Shown one piece after another: positions 16,247-25,250 of a stretch of DNA of 64,000 nt. The DNA comes from Armatimonadota bacterium (GTDB lineage Bacteria; Armatimonadota; Fimbriimonadia; Fimbriimonadales; ATM1): assembly GCA_003577165.1 (NCBI GenBank), contig QEUM01000008.1:1-64000 (forward strand), read 5' to 3'. Below the pieces are notes generated by a model. It saw only the letters and a program-made list of their open reading frames with translations. It did no database searches and was not told the DNA's origin. The translations under genes and the position numbers were made by a program. Numbering within the stretch: position 1 is the stretch's first letter; each line of letters begins with the position of its first letter.

Positions 16247-17136
16247 AGAACGTCGAGCGGACCGGCGCGCGAGTTGTTGCCTGGCCTGCGTTCGCGGACT
16301 ATTGGGCGTTCAGCAAGCCTCGCGTCACGCTGTTGGTCTGGACCACGACGTTCTTCGGAATGGTGCTGGCGGGAGGACTCACGAGCGGTTCACCACTGCT
16401 TTTTGTTTCGACGCTTCTAGGTTCGTGGTTCGTGATTGCCGGCGCGAACGGTTTGAATCAAGTGCTCGAAGCGAACTACGATGCGAAGATGCGGCGGACT
16501 GCATCGAGGCCGATACCGTCGTATCGCATGAATCGCGTCGAGGGTTTGTGGCTCAGTTCCGCGTGGGCACTTGCGGGATTCGTGCAATTGGCGGTCTTTG
16601 TGAACTGGCCGACTGCGCTGCTCGGCCTTTCCTCGATCCTCCTGTACGCGTTTGCGTACACGCCTCTCAAACGTCGGTCGCACCTTTCAACGGCGATTGG
16701 AGCGATTCCCGGAGCGATCCCTCCGCTTGCGGGGTGGGTCGCGGTTCGTGGCAGCGTCGGTCCTGAAGCGATCCTGCTCTTTGCCTTACAGTTCATTTGG
16801 CAGTTCCCGCACTTTTGGGCCATCGCATGGCTGCTGCGCGATGATTACGGACGCGTGGGGTTCAAGATGCTGCCGTTTCCTGACGCCGACGCAGCGGCGA
16901 CAGCGCGCTGCTCCTTCAACTACTCCTTGGTCTTGGTCGCTCTGTCCATTGGGCCGCTGCTGTTCGTTGAAAAGCAGGGCTGGTACCTGGTCGCAACGAT
17001 AGCGAGCGCGGCCGTGATCCTGCGCGCATCTTCGGGATTCGTTCTGTCGCCTTCGGACCTGTCGGCTCGTAAACTGCTGAAGGCGAGCGTGCTCTACTTG
17101 CCGGTTCAACTCCTCGCCTGGGCGCTCTGCGCCTGA
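16243..17136 (+). CDS. ctaB: Protoheme IX farnesyltransferase (heme O synthase)
   Basis: CtaB attaches a farnesyl chain to heme B to give heme O, the precursor of heme A for the caa3 oxidase downstream. The 297-residue polytopic protein has the prenyltransferase motif NQVLEANYDAKMRRTASRP, the second conserved region YTPLKRRSHLSTAIGAIPGA and QFIWQFPHFWAIAWLLRDDY. It starts at a GTG overlapping the stop of the small Tat-motif gene. ctaA and the oxidase genes lie within the next 17 kb. Confidence 0.95.
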   Translation: MKNVERTGARVVAWPAFADYWAFSKPRVTLLVWTTTFFGMVLAGGLTSGSPLLFVSTLLGSWFVIAGANGLNQVLEANYDAKMRRTASRPIPSYRMNRVEGLWLSSAWALAGFVQLAVFVNWPTALLGLSSILLYAFAYTPLKRRSHLSTAIGAIPGAIPPLAGWVAVRGSVGPEAILLFALQFIWQFPHFWAIAWLLRDDYGRVGFKMLPFPDADAAATARCSFNYSLVLVALSIGPLLFVEKQGWYLVATIASAAVILRASSGFVLSPSDLSARKLLKASVLYLPVQLLAWALCA

Positions 17137-17185
17137 GGCTTTTCGGCAGCGACGGGACTCTTAACGATAAGGAGTCAAAAAGCAG

Positions 17186-17629
17186 ATGTCTCGTGATCGA
17201 TTGATTCTGTTTCTCCTCTTTGGGGGCTTCGCGATGACGCTTCTGGAAGTGAGAGTCCTTCATTCGGGGGTGGTCGCGAAGGAGCCGATCGCGTGGGTCC
17301 CAACGATCGCTTGCGGTGTCGGCGTGATCGCTTCTGTCATGGGATTGGTAGCGCCCGCATCGAGGAAGATCGCCATGATCGCGTTTCTTGCCGTTGCGAT
17401 CTCGGGTGTGGTCGGCCTATACAAGCACACAGAGTTCGAGGCTTCGAAGTTTCAAACTCTGTTTGCTGAGAAGGGTCGCCTGCCTGTGGCGCTCGCGTAC
17501 GACGGGGAAGACGAGGGGCCTGGAGGCGAGGCTGAGAAAGAAGCGGAGGCGCCGCCGCTTGCGCCGCTCAGCCTGACAGGATTGGCGTTCATCGGCATGA
17601 TCGTCCTGTCGCGCGGCTCGAAGGACTGA
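17186..17629 (+). CDS. Hypothetical membrane protein
   Basis: This 147-residue protein has about four hydrophobic segments (residues roughly 5-22, 33-52, 57-75 and 125-140) and a Glu-rich loop (EDEGPGGEAEKEAEAPP) before the last one. AAGGAG lies 11 bases before the ATG. It sits between ctaB and ctaA, so a role linked to the oxidase or its heme supply is possible, but no family is recognised. Confidence 0.6.
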   Translation: MSRDRLILFLLFGGFAMTLLEVRVLHSGVVAKEPIAWVPTIACGVGVIASVMGLVAPASRKIAMIAFLAVAISGVVGLYKHTEFEASKFQTLFAEKGRLPVALAYDGEDEGPGGEAEKEAEAPPLAPLSLTGLAFIGMIVLSRGSKD

Positions 17630-17658
17630 CGGCGGAAACTTGCGCGCGCCCGCTGGTG

Positions 17659-17664
17659 GATAAT
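17659..17664 (+). promoter_or_regulatory. -10 box for the leaderless 17672 gene
   Basis: GATAAT ends 7 bases before the ATG at 17672. Confidence 0.4.
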
Positions 17665-17671
17665 CCGGGGC

Positions 17672-18376
17672 ATGGGTTGGCTCGCTGAACTTCCCCCGAT
17701 CGTCAAGATCGGCGTTCCCTTACTGTTGCTCGTTCTGGGGGGCGGGGCTGCCTACTTCTTAAGATTGAGGCCGTTCGCGATGGAGGACCTGCTCGGCACG
17801 GAGTTCTCGATCTTCCTGGTTCCTTCATGGTCGATGCGACGCGTGCCGCGCGCTGACTCGCTCATCGTCTTCTCGGACGAGACGGGCTGGTTGGGTCATG
17901 GATCGGCGAAGTACGTCAAAGACCGCGCGCAGTACATCGTCGAAAACGCGATTCGATCGCTGGCGCCGATCGCGCCGGGGTGGGCTGTGTCTACCGAGTT
18001 GAAGTGGATGCCTGCAAAGAGGCTCATCGTAGCGAACCCGTACGACGAGCGCAAGATCACCGGGCGGGAGGAGTTTCAGCGCGGTGTGTATGGCGCGATG
18101 CGCGAGCACAGGAAGCATCACGGAAGTTCGGTCATTGTCGTGGACCCGGTGGACGATTGGAACTACTTCGAACCTCGAATTCTCCCAGAGGAGGGAGCGA
18201 GGATTGTAATGGACTCATTTTCGAAGTACATCGGAAAACAGAAGGCGATTCGCGTCGTGGTCTCGAATCGAAAGCATGCCGAGGCTTACGCCGCGATCCT
18301 GAACGAATACAGCGAGAACAGGTGGAAGTTCGCGCGAAAGCGCCGAAAAGGGCAGCCGCAGGCGCCGGCGGCATAG
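17672..18376 (+). CDS. Hypothetical membrane-anchored protein
   Basis: This 234-residue protein has one N-terminal membrane helix (residues about 11-30) followed by a soluble alpha/beta domain. No catalytic motif is recognised. The C-terminal tail is strongly basic (KFARKRRKGQPQ). The start is an ATG with a GATAAT box 7 bases upstream and no Shine-Dalgarno sequence. It converges on ctaA, with only seven bases between the stops. Confidence 0.6.
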   Translation: MGWLAELPPIVKIGVPLLLLVLGGGAAYFLRLRPFAMEDLLGTEFSIFLVPSWSMRRVPRADSLIVFSDETGWLGHGSAKYVKDRAQYIVENAIRSLAPIAPGWAVSTELKWMPAKRLIVANPYDERKITGREEFQRGVYGAMREHRKHHGSSVIVVDPVDDWNYFEPRILPEEGARIVMDSFSKYIGKQKAIRVVVSNRKHAEAYAAILNEYSENRWKFARKRRKGQPQAPAA

Positions 18377-18383
18377 AGGATGA

Positions 18384-19355
18384 TTAGGCGGCGAACGAAG
18401 CGCCTTCGATCCGCGAGGTTGCGCCGACGCGCGTCAGCCTTAGCAAAAACCAGAACTGCGACGCGATGATGCTCGCGCCCAGGACGAGGTGGGCGACCTG
18501 AAGGGCGGGGGGGAGGCCCGCGTATGCAAGACCGACTCCGGCGAGAACTTGCGCGACGACGAGCGCGAGATTGAGGTTCGATTGATTGCCGAGATCCGTC
18601 TTCGCGCGGCCCTCCCGGCAAAGCAAGAAGACTCCCGCACTAAGGGCGAGGACTACCCATGACGAACTCCTGTGAAAGTGGTCCAGAAATCCGACTTGTT
18701 CCAGGAGTTTGTCACGCGACAGGTTGGGGAGGATGGCCGCAACTTCTTCGATGCTCTCTCTGACTTGCGTTCCTATCAGCATTTGCACGAAGGACACAGC
18801 GAAGAGCGTGCCAACGAGCCAGATCAACCGCTCGCGCGCGGGACTCGGAAGCACGACTGCCGACTTCTCAGGCGCCTCGATGTAGGCTGCGTAAAGCAAG
18901 AGCAGCAGAATCAAGATTGCGAAAAGCATATGGGCGGTCACGATGAGAGGTTTGAGTTGGGATTCGACGACCACCCCCCCCAACCAGCCTTCGAATGCGA
19001 CGAAGATGGCAGCCAGAGCAGAGCAATAGGTGACTGCCGGACGGATTCGCCTGTACTTGAGCGAACGGAAAAAGGTGAACAGGATGAGAAGCCCCACGGA
19101 CACTCCGATGAGTCGGTTCACGTACTCCGTCATCGTGTGGACGACGTTGAATTCGGCTGGTGAAGCGTTCGGATGCGCCGCCCACCATTCAGGGGGAATC
19201 TGACCGACACTCGTGGGTGGAAACCACATGCCGAAGCACTTGGGCCAGTCCGGGCACCCGAGACCGGCGCCGGATCCCCGAACGATTCCTCCAACGCCAA
19301 TGAGAAACAGGGTAGCGGCGATGGTGATTCGGGCGATCCTCTGGTAGGCGCTCAA
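18384..19355 (-). CDS. ctaA: Heme A synthase
   Basis: CtaA oxidises the C8 methyl group of heme O to give heme A. The 323-residue protein has about eight membrane helices. The first conserved block is GGIVRGSGAGLGCPDWPKC, with the cysteine pair found in many homologues, and a second is HTMTEYVNRLIG. In the latter, Asn replaces the His of the EWxHR form; EYxNR is, to my knowledge, also common in other phyla. The start is a TTG (19355) with AGGAG about 11 bases upstream. A minus-strand TATAAT at 19384-19379 gives a short leader. Confidence 0.9.
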   Translation of the reverse strand: MSAYQRIARITIAATLFLIGVGGIVRGSGAGLGCPDWPKCFGMWFPPTSVGQIPPEWWAAHPNASPAEFNVVHTMTEYVNRLIGVSVGLLILFTFFRSLKYRRIRPAVTYCSALAAIFVAFEGWLGGVVVESQLKPLIVTAHMLFAILILLLLLYAAYIEAPEKSAVVLPSPARERLIWLVGTLFAVSFVQMLIGTQVRESIEEVAAILPNLSRDKLLEQVGFLDHFHRSSSWVVLALSAGVFLLCREGRAKTDLGNQSNLNLALVVAQVLAGVGLAYAGLPPALQVAHLVLGASIIASQFWFLLRLTRVGATSRIEGASFAA

Positions 19356-19378
19356 AGAGTTGTGGGCTCCTGCGGGGG

Positions 19379-19384
19379 ATTATA
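19379..19384 (-). promoter_or_regulatory. -10 box of ctaA
   Basis: The minus strand reads TG-TATAAT, a consensus -10 hexamer, 24 bases before the ctaA start, with AGGAG between. The divergent gene has its own TACACT box at 19407-19412. Confidence 0.5.
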
Positions 19385-19424
19385 CAGGCGCGCAAACGCT
19401 CGGCGGTACACTCTCTCGGAAGCG

Positions 19425-20072
19425 ATGGGGAAGACAACCGCCGAGCCGAAAGGATCCGGAACGCGCCGTGATGACAATGGCGGAGGCGACCTGGGAGGCA
19501 ACGGCGGCGGCAACGGTAAGCCGACTGAGCCCGACGATGGAATGAGCGTTTCGAGGCTCGGCGTGTGGCTCGGGCTCGCGTCCATCGGGATGGTGTTCGG
19601 CGCGCTCACCGTGATGTATTTGGTGCGCCTCTCGGAGAAGCCGAACTACGTTTTCGTCGTCCCGAAGGCGCTGTGGTTCAGCACGGCGTTCATTCTCATC
19701 AGCAGTTGGACGGCTTATCGAGGCCTTCGCGCCATTCGGGCCGACGACGCTCCGCGATTGTCGAGGCTTCTCGGGCTAACGATGGCGCTCGGGATGGCGT
19801 TCCTCGCATCTCAGGCCTATGCTTGGATGAACTTCTACGATGCGGGGATGTTCGATCCGAAGAACCCGTTTTCTTCGCTGTTCCTGCTGATGACCGGAGT
19901 CCACGCTTTTCACGTCGTCTTCGGACTGTTTTGGTCGGCATACGTGTACCATCTGGCACGGCAGAGGGTGTTTAGCCAAAAGAAACATTTAGCGGTGGAA
20001 CTGTTCTCTTCCTATTGGCACTTCATGGATGGGACATGGGTTGTGTTCTTCGTGCTTCTGATGTTCGTATAG
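19425..20072 (+). CDS. Heme-copper oxidase subunit III-like protein
   Basis: This 215-residue protein has a Gly/Asn-rich cytoplasmic N-terminus (about 40 residues) and five membrane helices of the cytochrome oxidase subunit III family. Conserved features include LMTGVHAFHVVFGLFW and ELFSSYWHFMDGTWVVFF near the C-terminus. Subunit III stabilises the catalytic core but holds no redox centre. A second subunit III is encoded in the main coxBACD group at 32959-33621, so this one may serve another oxidase or be an assembly paralogue. The start is an ATG with TACACT 12 bases upstream. SCO and DUF420 genes follow at once. Confidence 0.85.
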   Translation: MGKTTAEPKGSGTRRDDNGGGDLGGNGGGNGKPTEPDDGMSVSRLGVWLGLASIGMVFGALTVMYLVRLSEKPNYVFVVPKALWFSTAFILISSWTAYRGLRAIRADDAPRLSRLLGLTMALGMAFLASQAYAWMNFYDAGMFDPKNPFSSLFLLMTGVHAFHVVFGLFWSAYVYHLARQRVFSQKKHLAVELFSSYWHFMDGTWVVFFVLLMFV

Positions 20073-20079
20073 TAGGGTT

Positions 20080-20733
20080 GTGAACACGAATTCCGCGCCC
20101 GACGCGCTTGCAAAGAGACTGCTCGTCGTCTTCGTGACTCTCGCGCTTGCCTTCGGAATCGCCGCGCTTCTTTACTTGCGGAGTAAGAGCGGCGAGGCCG
20201 CAGCGGCAGGTTTTGGCGGAGAGTTGCAGCCGCTTGACAACTACGGAGCGGCGCCGAAGTTCGAGGGCGTCGACCAGAGCGGCACGGCGACCACGCAGAG
20301 GGATTACCAGGGCAAAGTCTGGATCGCAGGCTTCTTTTTCTCTCGGTGCGCAGGCGTGTGCCCTAAACTGATGCAGAACTGGCGTTACCTCCAAGAACAG
20401 CTTGGCGACTCCACCGACTTCGGCATCGCATCGTTCACCGTCGATCCGGGGCACGACACGCCGAAGGTGCTGGCCGATTTCGGATCGAAGTACAGCGTCC
20501 GGCATCCGGTCTGGAGGCTCATCCACATGGACAGGGCCGATGTCGTGGCCTTGAGCCGCAACGGGTTCCGGCTCGGCACCTCGGAGGTGCCTGAGGAGTT
20601 CGTCCATAGCGACCGGTTCGTTCTGATCGACCGGGAGAACAAGATCCGGGGCTACTACCGGGGTACCGACAAGGACGACATCGCCCGGCTGGCGACGGAC
20701 GCCAAGACACTGATCGAGACTCCCGGCCGGTGA
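20080..20733 (+). CDS. SCO1/SenC family copper chaperone
   Basis: SCO proteins deliver copper to, or reduce, the CuA site of cytochrome oxidase subunit II. This 217-residue protein has an N-terminal membrane anchor (residues 13-31) and an exported thioredoxin fold. The copper ligands are the CAGVCP pair (CxxxC) near residue 90 and the distal histidine in FVHSDRFVLID. It starts at a GTG eight bases after the subunit III-like gene, and its stop overlaps the DUF420 start (GTGA). A second SCO protein is encoded at 29458-30330. Confidence 0.92.
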   Translation: MNTNSAPDALAKRLLVVFVTLALAFGIAALLYLRSKSGEAAAAGFGGELQPLDNYGAAPKFEGVDQSGTATTQRDYQGKVWIAGFFFSRCAGVCPKLMQNWRYLQEQLGDSTDFGIASFTVDPGHDTPKVLADFGSKYSVRHPVWRLIHMDRADVVALSRNGFRLGTSEVPEEFVHSDRFVLIDRENKIRGYYRGTDKDDIARLATDAKTLIETPGR

Positions 20734-21167
20734 TCTCTCTCGAGGGTCTGCCCGCGGTGAACGCCTGCTTCAACGGGGCCAGCGCCGTCTGCTTGGTCCT
20801 CGGCTACGTCTTCATCCGGCGGGGCAACCGGCGGGTCCATCGGGCGTTCATGCTTGCGGCGCTGGCGGCCTCAACTCTCTTTCTCGTCGGCTACCTCACC
20901 TATCACGTCCAGGTGGGGACGACCAGGTTCCTGGGGGAGGGGGTCTGGCGGCCCGTTTACTTCTCGATCCTGACGAGCCATACGATTCTGGCGGCGGCCG
21001 TGGTCCCGCTGGCCGCAATCACCCTGTTTCGTGCTCACAAGGGGCTGTTCGACCAGCATCGGCGGGTGGCCCGGTGGACGCTCCCGGTCTGGCTCTACGT
21101 TTCGGTGACCGGCGTGCTGATCTACTTCATGCTCTACCAATGGTTTCCGCATCACACAGGAGGTTAG
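20730..21167 (+). CDS. DUF420 membrane protein (CtaM/YozB-like)
   Basis: This 145-residue protein has four membrane helices and matches the DUF420 family, one member of which (CtaM) helps assemble aa3-type oxidases in Gram-positive bacteria. Conserved features are NACFNGASAVCLVLGYVFIR, GYLTYHVQVG, a His in LTSHTILAA and the C-terminal TGVLIYFMLYQW. It starts at a GTG overlapping the SCO stop. A weak hairpin (TTAGC-GAG-GCTAA) overlaps its stop, with TTTTT eight bases further on. Confidence 0.85.
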   Translation: MISLEGLPAVNACFNGASAVCLVLGYVFIRRGNRRVHRAFMLAALAASTLFLVGYLTYHVQVGTTRFLGEGVWRPVYFSILTSHTILAAAVVPLAAITLFRAHKGLFDQHRRVARWTLPVWLYVSVTGVLIYFMLYQWFPHHTGG

Positions 21168-21198
21168 CGAGGCTAATAAGGCCCTTTTTGGGGGACTT

Positions 21199-21214
21199 TG
21201 TGAAAAAAATCACA
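21199..21214 (+). promoter_or_regulatory. Perfect CRP-type palindrome (TGTGA-N6-TCACA)
   Basis: TGTGA-aaaaaa-TCACA is an exact match to the core of the CRP consensus, with the required 6-base spacer. It lies in the 306-base gap between the DUF420 gene and actA. Its centre (21206.5) would be at about -63.5 relative to a start of transcription inferred from TAAGAT at 21258-21263, close to the -61.5 of class I CRP sites. Confidence 0.55.
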
Positions 21215-21232
21215 GATTGGGCCGCTCCGGGC

Positions 21233-21263
21233 TTGACTGCCCCAATCCGACAACGGCTAAGAT
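21233..21263 (+). promoter_or_regulatory. Candidate promoter of the ACIII operon
   Basis: TTGACT (21233-21238) and TAAGAT (21258-21263) are separated by 19 bases, longer than ideal, as is often seen in activator-dependent promoters. The implied leader is about 200 bases. I see no ORF in the rest of the gap (21264-21473). Confidence 0.4.
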
Positions 21264-21473
21264 TCGCCGGACTGCGTTGCGGTAACGCATTCGGGGATGT
21301 CGCCGCGGCGTCGAGAACCGTCCGGACCGGCCCGCTGGTCCAACATGATGGGTGTTGAGCATCGAATCGAGGCGCGAGAGGTCCGGGAGTTGACAACCCG
21401 CGGCAGCAGTCCAGCGTCCCTGGCCCCATTTGGCCCAGCCCAGCGTCTTGAGCGACAGGTCCGGTGAAGTTTC

Positions 21474-22124
21474 ATGCCACAGGTCTTCGGAAAAGGTAGC
21501 AACGTTCTCGTCAAGGTGACCCTCATTGGAGGCGGCCTGCTTCTGTTTACGGTCGTGATGGTCGGAATGTACATGACGCCCTACACCCACGACCTGGGAA
21601 TCGCCTTCGACCAGCCCGCGCCGTTCAGCCACAAGCACCACTTCGAGCAGTTGGGAATCCACTGCAAGTACTGCCACACGCAGGTCGAGGACGCACGGTT
21701 CGCCGGCGTGCCGGCGACCGAGACGTGCATGACATGCCACTCCCAAATCTGGACGAACAGCCCGCTCTTGGAGCCGGTTCGTTCGAGTTACGCCAAGGGC
21801 GAGCCGATCCGGTGGAACCGCATCACGAACGCCCCTGATTTCGTGTACTTCAACCACAGCGTCCACATCGCGAAGGGAGTCTCCTGTTTCACTTGCCACG
21901 GCCGGGTGGATCAGATGAACCTGATGTATAAGGAGAACGCCTTCGAGATGAAGTGGTGCTTGAACTGCCACAGGAATCCTGAGCAGTTTGTGCGCCCGAA
22001 GGCCGAGATCTACAACCCGAATTACGCGCCTTCCCAGGACCACGCGGCGCTGGGCCGTGAGTTGGTGAAGACTCTCGGGATTGAGAAGGAGCAGATCCAG
22101 AACTGCTCGGTGTGCCACAGGTAG
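21474..22124 (+). CDS. actA: Alternative complex III, pentaheme cytochrome c subunit ActA
   Basis: ActA is the multiheme cytochrome of alternative complex III, the quinol:cytochrome c (or oxidase) reductase that replaces bc1. The 216-residue protein has an N-terminal membrane anchor (residues 12-34) and five heme c motifs: CKYCH (64-68), CMTCH (85-89), CFTCH (138-142), CLNCH (162-166) and CSVCH at the C-terminus. Several His residues (FSHKHH, FNHSVH) are candidate sixth ligands. It is the first gene of an operon that runs through actB-F to the caa3 oxidase. Confidence 0.95.
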   Translation: MPQVFGKGSNVLVKVTLIGGGLLLFTVVMVGMYMTPYTHDLGIAFDQPAPFSHKHHFEQLGIHCKYCHTQVEDARFAGVPATETCMTCHSQIWTNSPLLEPVRSSYAKGEPIRWNRITNAPDFVYFNHSVHIAKGVSCFTCHGRVDQMNLMYKENAFEMKWCLNCHRNPEQFVRPKAEIYNPNYAPSQDHAALGRELVKTLGIEKEQIQNCSVCHR

Positions 22125-22151
22125 GGGATAGGAGAGGAGAAGAGCTAAGTC

Positions 22152-25100
22152 ATGGAGGAGAACGGAATTCCCGAGAGCAGCAAGTCGAGCGGCCTGAACC
22201 TGGCCGAGATTCGCGAGAAGATCGAACAGGAGCCTGACCGGCAGTTCACGAGTCTCGGTGAAGTCGCGGAGACGCCCGCGGCCGTCGAGTTCATCCACCG
22301 TGAGTTTCACCGCGAAGCCGCCCCCTGGATGGCGGACTTCGATCGCCGCACGTTTCTCAAGGTAATGGGGGCATCGGCGGCGCTCGCCGGGCTCGCCGCC
22401 TGCCGGCCGAAGATCCACGAAAAGATCGTTCCCTACGTCAAGTCGCCCGAAGAAGTGGTTCCGGGTGAGCCGCTCCAATACGCGACGACGGTCAACTTCG
22501 CCGGGTACGGGTTTGGCGCGCTCGCCACGGCCTACGACGGCAGGCCCACAAAATTGGACGGCAACGACCTTCATCCGGCGACGATCGGCGCGAGCGACAT
22601 CTATCTTCAGGCGTCGATTCTCGATCTGTATGACCCGAATCGCGGGGAGTCGGTCATCCACCGTGGAGCGATCTCGACGCGAGACGAATTCTTCGGTTCC
22701 GCTCGCACCATGCTGCGAGCAGCGACCAACCAGGGCTCGGGCGTGAGGTTTTTGATCGAGCCAACTACGTCACCGACGTTTAAGGAGCAGTGGGAAGCGC
22801 TCAAGGCAAAGTTGCCGAAAGCAAAGCTCCACGTTTGGGATCCGATCAACTTCGATAACGCCAGGGCGGCGGCGGTGGCCGCGTTCGGCAAGCCGGTGGA
22901 CGCGGTTTACGATTTCACGCAAGCGAAGGTCATCGTCTCGCTCGACTCGGACTTTGTCAACGAAGGGCCGCAGCGAATTCGAGCCATGAGGGACTACTCC
23001 GCGATGCGCCGAGTTTCCGATGAGAACTCGGAGATGAGCCGGCACTATCAGTTCGAGTCGACACCCACGATCACGGGGACGACAGCGGACCACCGGGCCG
23101 GCGTTGCCGCGAGCGACATGCTCGCGGTTGCAAAGGCACTCGCTGCGGCGCTCGGCGTGATCGGAGGCGCCTCGCCGGTCACCGGCAAGGCCGGGACGAT
23201 GGTCGAAGCGGCAGCCGCCGATCTCGCGGCCAACCAGAGCGCCGGCCTGGTGATCGTTGGTCCGGGACAGCCTCCTGCGGTTCACGTGCTTGCGCACGCG
23301 ATCAACAACGCACTTGGAAATGTCGGCAAGACGGTGCGTTACGTGGAGTCTCCGGAAGTGGAGCCGGTCGTCTATCTTGACTCTCTGCGCGAACTCATCG
23401 AGGACATGAAGAACGGTGAAGTCGAGGCTCTATTCGTCATCGGGGCGAATCCGGTTTTCACAGCTCCGTCCGACTTCGGTTTCGCCGAACTCTATCGAAC
23501 GAAGGTTCCGTTCACAGCACACCTCGGACTTTATGAGACGGAGACGGGCGTGCTGAGCATGTGGCACCTGCCACGCGCCCATGATCTCGAAGAGTGGTCT
23601 GATTCGCGCGCGTTCGATGGCACAGCGTCCATCGTTCAGCCTTTGATCGAGCCGCTGCACGACGGGATGTCCGTGCACACATTCATGGCGGGCTTGATCG
23701 AAGACAACCGCGCGCCGTTGGACATCGTTCGTTCAACGTGGCAGTCGGCAGCGCCGGACGAGAAGTCGTGGCGACGACTGCTTCATGAGGGTGTGATCCA
23801 TGGGACGGAACAGCCGAGCGAAGCGCTGATCTTCAACCAGGCTGCGCTGGACATGCTCGACGATCCTTCGATGTCGCTCCAGCCGAGAGGCGAGGGGATC
23901 GAAGTTCTGTTCCGACCGGATCCTACAATTCACGACGGACGCTTTGCGAACAACAGTTGGCTTCAGGAACTGCCGAAGCCGCTCACTAAGATCACTTGGG
24001 ACAACGTCGTCTACGTCAGTCCGAAGATGGCCCAAGAGATGGGCATCGATCAGGAGACGGAGGAAGGGGACATCGGCGGCGATTACCGGGTTCCGATGGT
24101 CGAGATCACCGTCGGGAAGAACAAGATTCAGGCGCCCGCGTGGATTTTGCCGGGCCAGCCCGACCGAACCGTGACGGTTCTGCTCGGTTACGGGCGGACT
24201 CAGGCCGGTTCCGTTGGGAACGGTGTCGGCACGAACACTTATGGAATCCGGACTTCTGATTCCATGTGGACGGCCGTTGCCTCCGACATCGCGAAGACGG
24301 GCCAGCGTTACGAACTCGCGACGACGCAGCACCACTATCGCATGGAAGGAAGGCACTTGGTGCGCTCCTCGTCGCTCGAGGGCTTCAAGGCGAATCCGCA
24401 CTTTGCAACTGAATATGACCACATTTCGCTGCCGGAGTCCGCGAAGCGGGGGGGCGGCGAGCACGACGAAGACGTGCGCGTTTCCATGTATCCGGAGCGA
24501 GAGTGGAAGGGTCACGCCTGGGGGATGGTCATCGACACGACGACGTGCACCGGGTGCAACGCTTGCGTGGTCGCCTGCCAGGCAGAGAACAACATCCCCA
24601 CGGTCGGCAAGGAGGACATCAAGCGCGGACGCGAGATGCACTGGATACGGATCGATCGCTACTACGAAGGCGACTTGGACGATCCGGAAACGCACTTGAT
24701 GCCGGTGAACTGCATGCACTGCGAGCAGGCGCCGTGTGAAGTGGTGTGTCCCGTCGCTGCGACGTCTCACAGCGTCGAGGGCCTCAACGAGATGATTTAC
24801 AACCGTTGCGTGGGCACTCGTTACTGTTCCAACAACTGTCCGTACAAGGTGCGGCGATTCAACTACTTCCAGTTCTCCGACATCACGAGTCCGCTGCTGA
24901 GGCTGAAGAACAACCCGAACGTCACGGTCCGCGGCCGAGGCGTGATGGAGAAGTGTACATATTGCGTCCAACGGATCAACGCGGCCCGGCAGAAGGCGAA
25001 GGCCGAGAACCGACCGATCCGGGAAGGCGAGGTTCTCACGGCTTGCCAGACGGCCTGTCCGGCGCAAGCGATCACATTCGGAGACATTCACAACGCGGAG

Positions 25101-25226
25101 AGTCAGGTTGTGAAGGTGAAGCAGCAGCCGCACAACTACTCACTTCTCAAGGAACTGAACACCATTCCTCGCACGACCTATTTGGCGAAGTTACGGAACC
25201 CGAACCCGGCACTGGAGAACGCTTAG
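22152..25226 (+). CDS. actB: Alternative complex III, iron-sulfur subunit ActB
   Basis: The 1024-residue ActB combines a molybdopterin-oxidoreductase-like domain (about residues 80-750) with a C-terminal ferredoxin domain. The former is known in ACIII to lack the molybdenum cofactor. The ferredoxin part has CTGCNACVVACQAENN, CMHCEQAPCEVVCP, CVGTRYCSNNCPYK and CTYCVQR with a later CQTACPAQA, enough for three [4Fe-4S] clusters and one [3Fe-4S] cluster. A Tat motif (DRRTFLKVMG) after about 60 residues, followed by LAGLAAC, suggests export and possible lipid attachment. Confidence 0.95.
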   Translation: MEENGIPESSKSSGLNLAEIREKIEQEPDRQFTSLGEVAETPAAVEFIHREFHREAAPWMADFDRRTFLKVMGASAALAGLAACRPKIHEKIVPYVKSPEEVVPGEPLQYATTVNFAGYGFGALATAYDGRPTKLDGNDLHPATIGASDIYLQASILDLYDPNRGESVIHRGAISTRDEFFGSARTMLRAATNQGSGVRFLIEPTTSPTFKEQWEALKAKLPKAKLHVWDPINFDNARAAAVAAFGKPVDAVYDFTQAKVIVSLDSDFVNEGPQRIRAMRDYSAMRRVSDENSEMSRHYQFESTPTITGTTADHRAGVAASDMLAVAKALAAALGVIGGASPVTGKAGTMVEAAAADLAANQSAGLVIVGPGQPPAVHVLAHAINNALGNVGKTVRYVESPEVEPVVYLDSLRELIEDMKNGEVEALFVIGANPVFTAPSDFGFAELYRTKVPFTAHLGLYETETGVLSMWHLPRAHDLEEWSDSRAFDGTASIVQPLIEPLHDGMSVHTFMAGLIEDNRAPLDIVRSTWQSAAPDEKSWRRLLHEGVIHGTEQPSEALIFNQAALDMLDDPSMSLQPRGEGIEVLFRPDPTIHDGRFANNSWLQELPKPLTKITWDNVVYVSPKMAQEMGIDQETEEGDIGGDYRVPMVEITVGKNKIQAPAWILPGQPDRTVTVLLGYGRTQAGSVGNGVGTNTYGIRTSDSMWTAVASDIAKTGQRYELATTQHHYRMEGRHLVRSSSLEGFKANPHFATEYDHISLPESAKRGGGEHDEDVRVSMYPEREWKGHAWGMVIDTTTCTGCNACVVACQAENNIPTVGKEDIKRGREMHWIRIDRYYEGDLDDPETHLMPVNCMHCEQAPCEVVCPVAATSHSVEGLNEMIYNRCVGTRYCSNNCPYKVRRFNYFQFSDITSPLLRLKNNPNVTVRGRGVMEKCTYCVQRINAARQKAKAENRPIREGEVLTACQTACPAQAITFGDIHNAESQVVKVKQQPHNYSLLKELNTIPRTTYLAKLRNPNPALENA

Positions 25227-25250
25227 GGCCGACACAGGACGAAGAGCGAC

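Noticed and set aside
21210-22661. 483-codon minus-strand ORF over actA and actB
   Set aside because: Antisense to the pentaheme cytochrome gene, with no recognisable domain.
22152-25226. actB as an active molybdenum oxidoreductase
   Set aside because: The neighbours and the C-terminal ferredoxin layout match ACIII ActB, in which the molybdopterin-like domain is known to have no cofactor.
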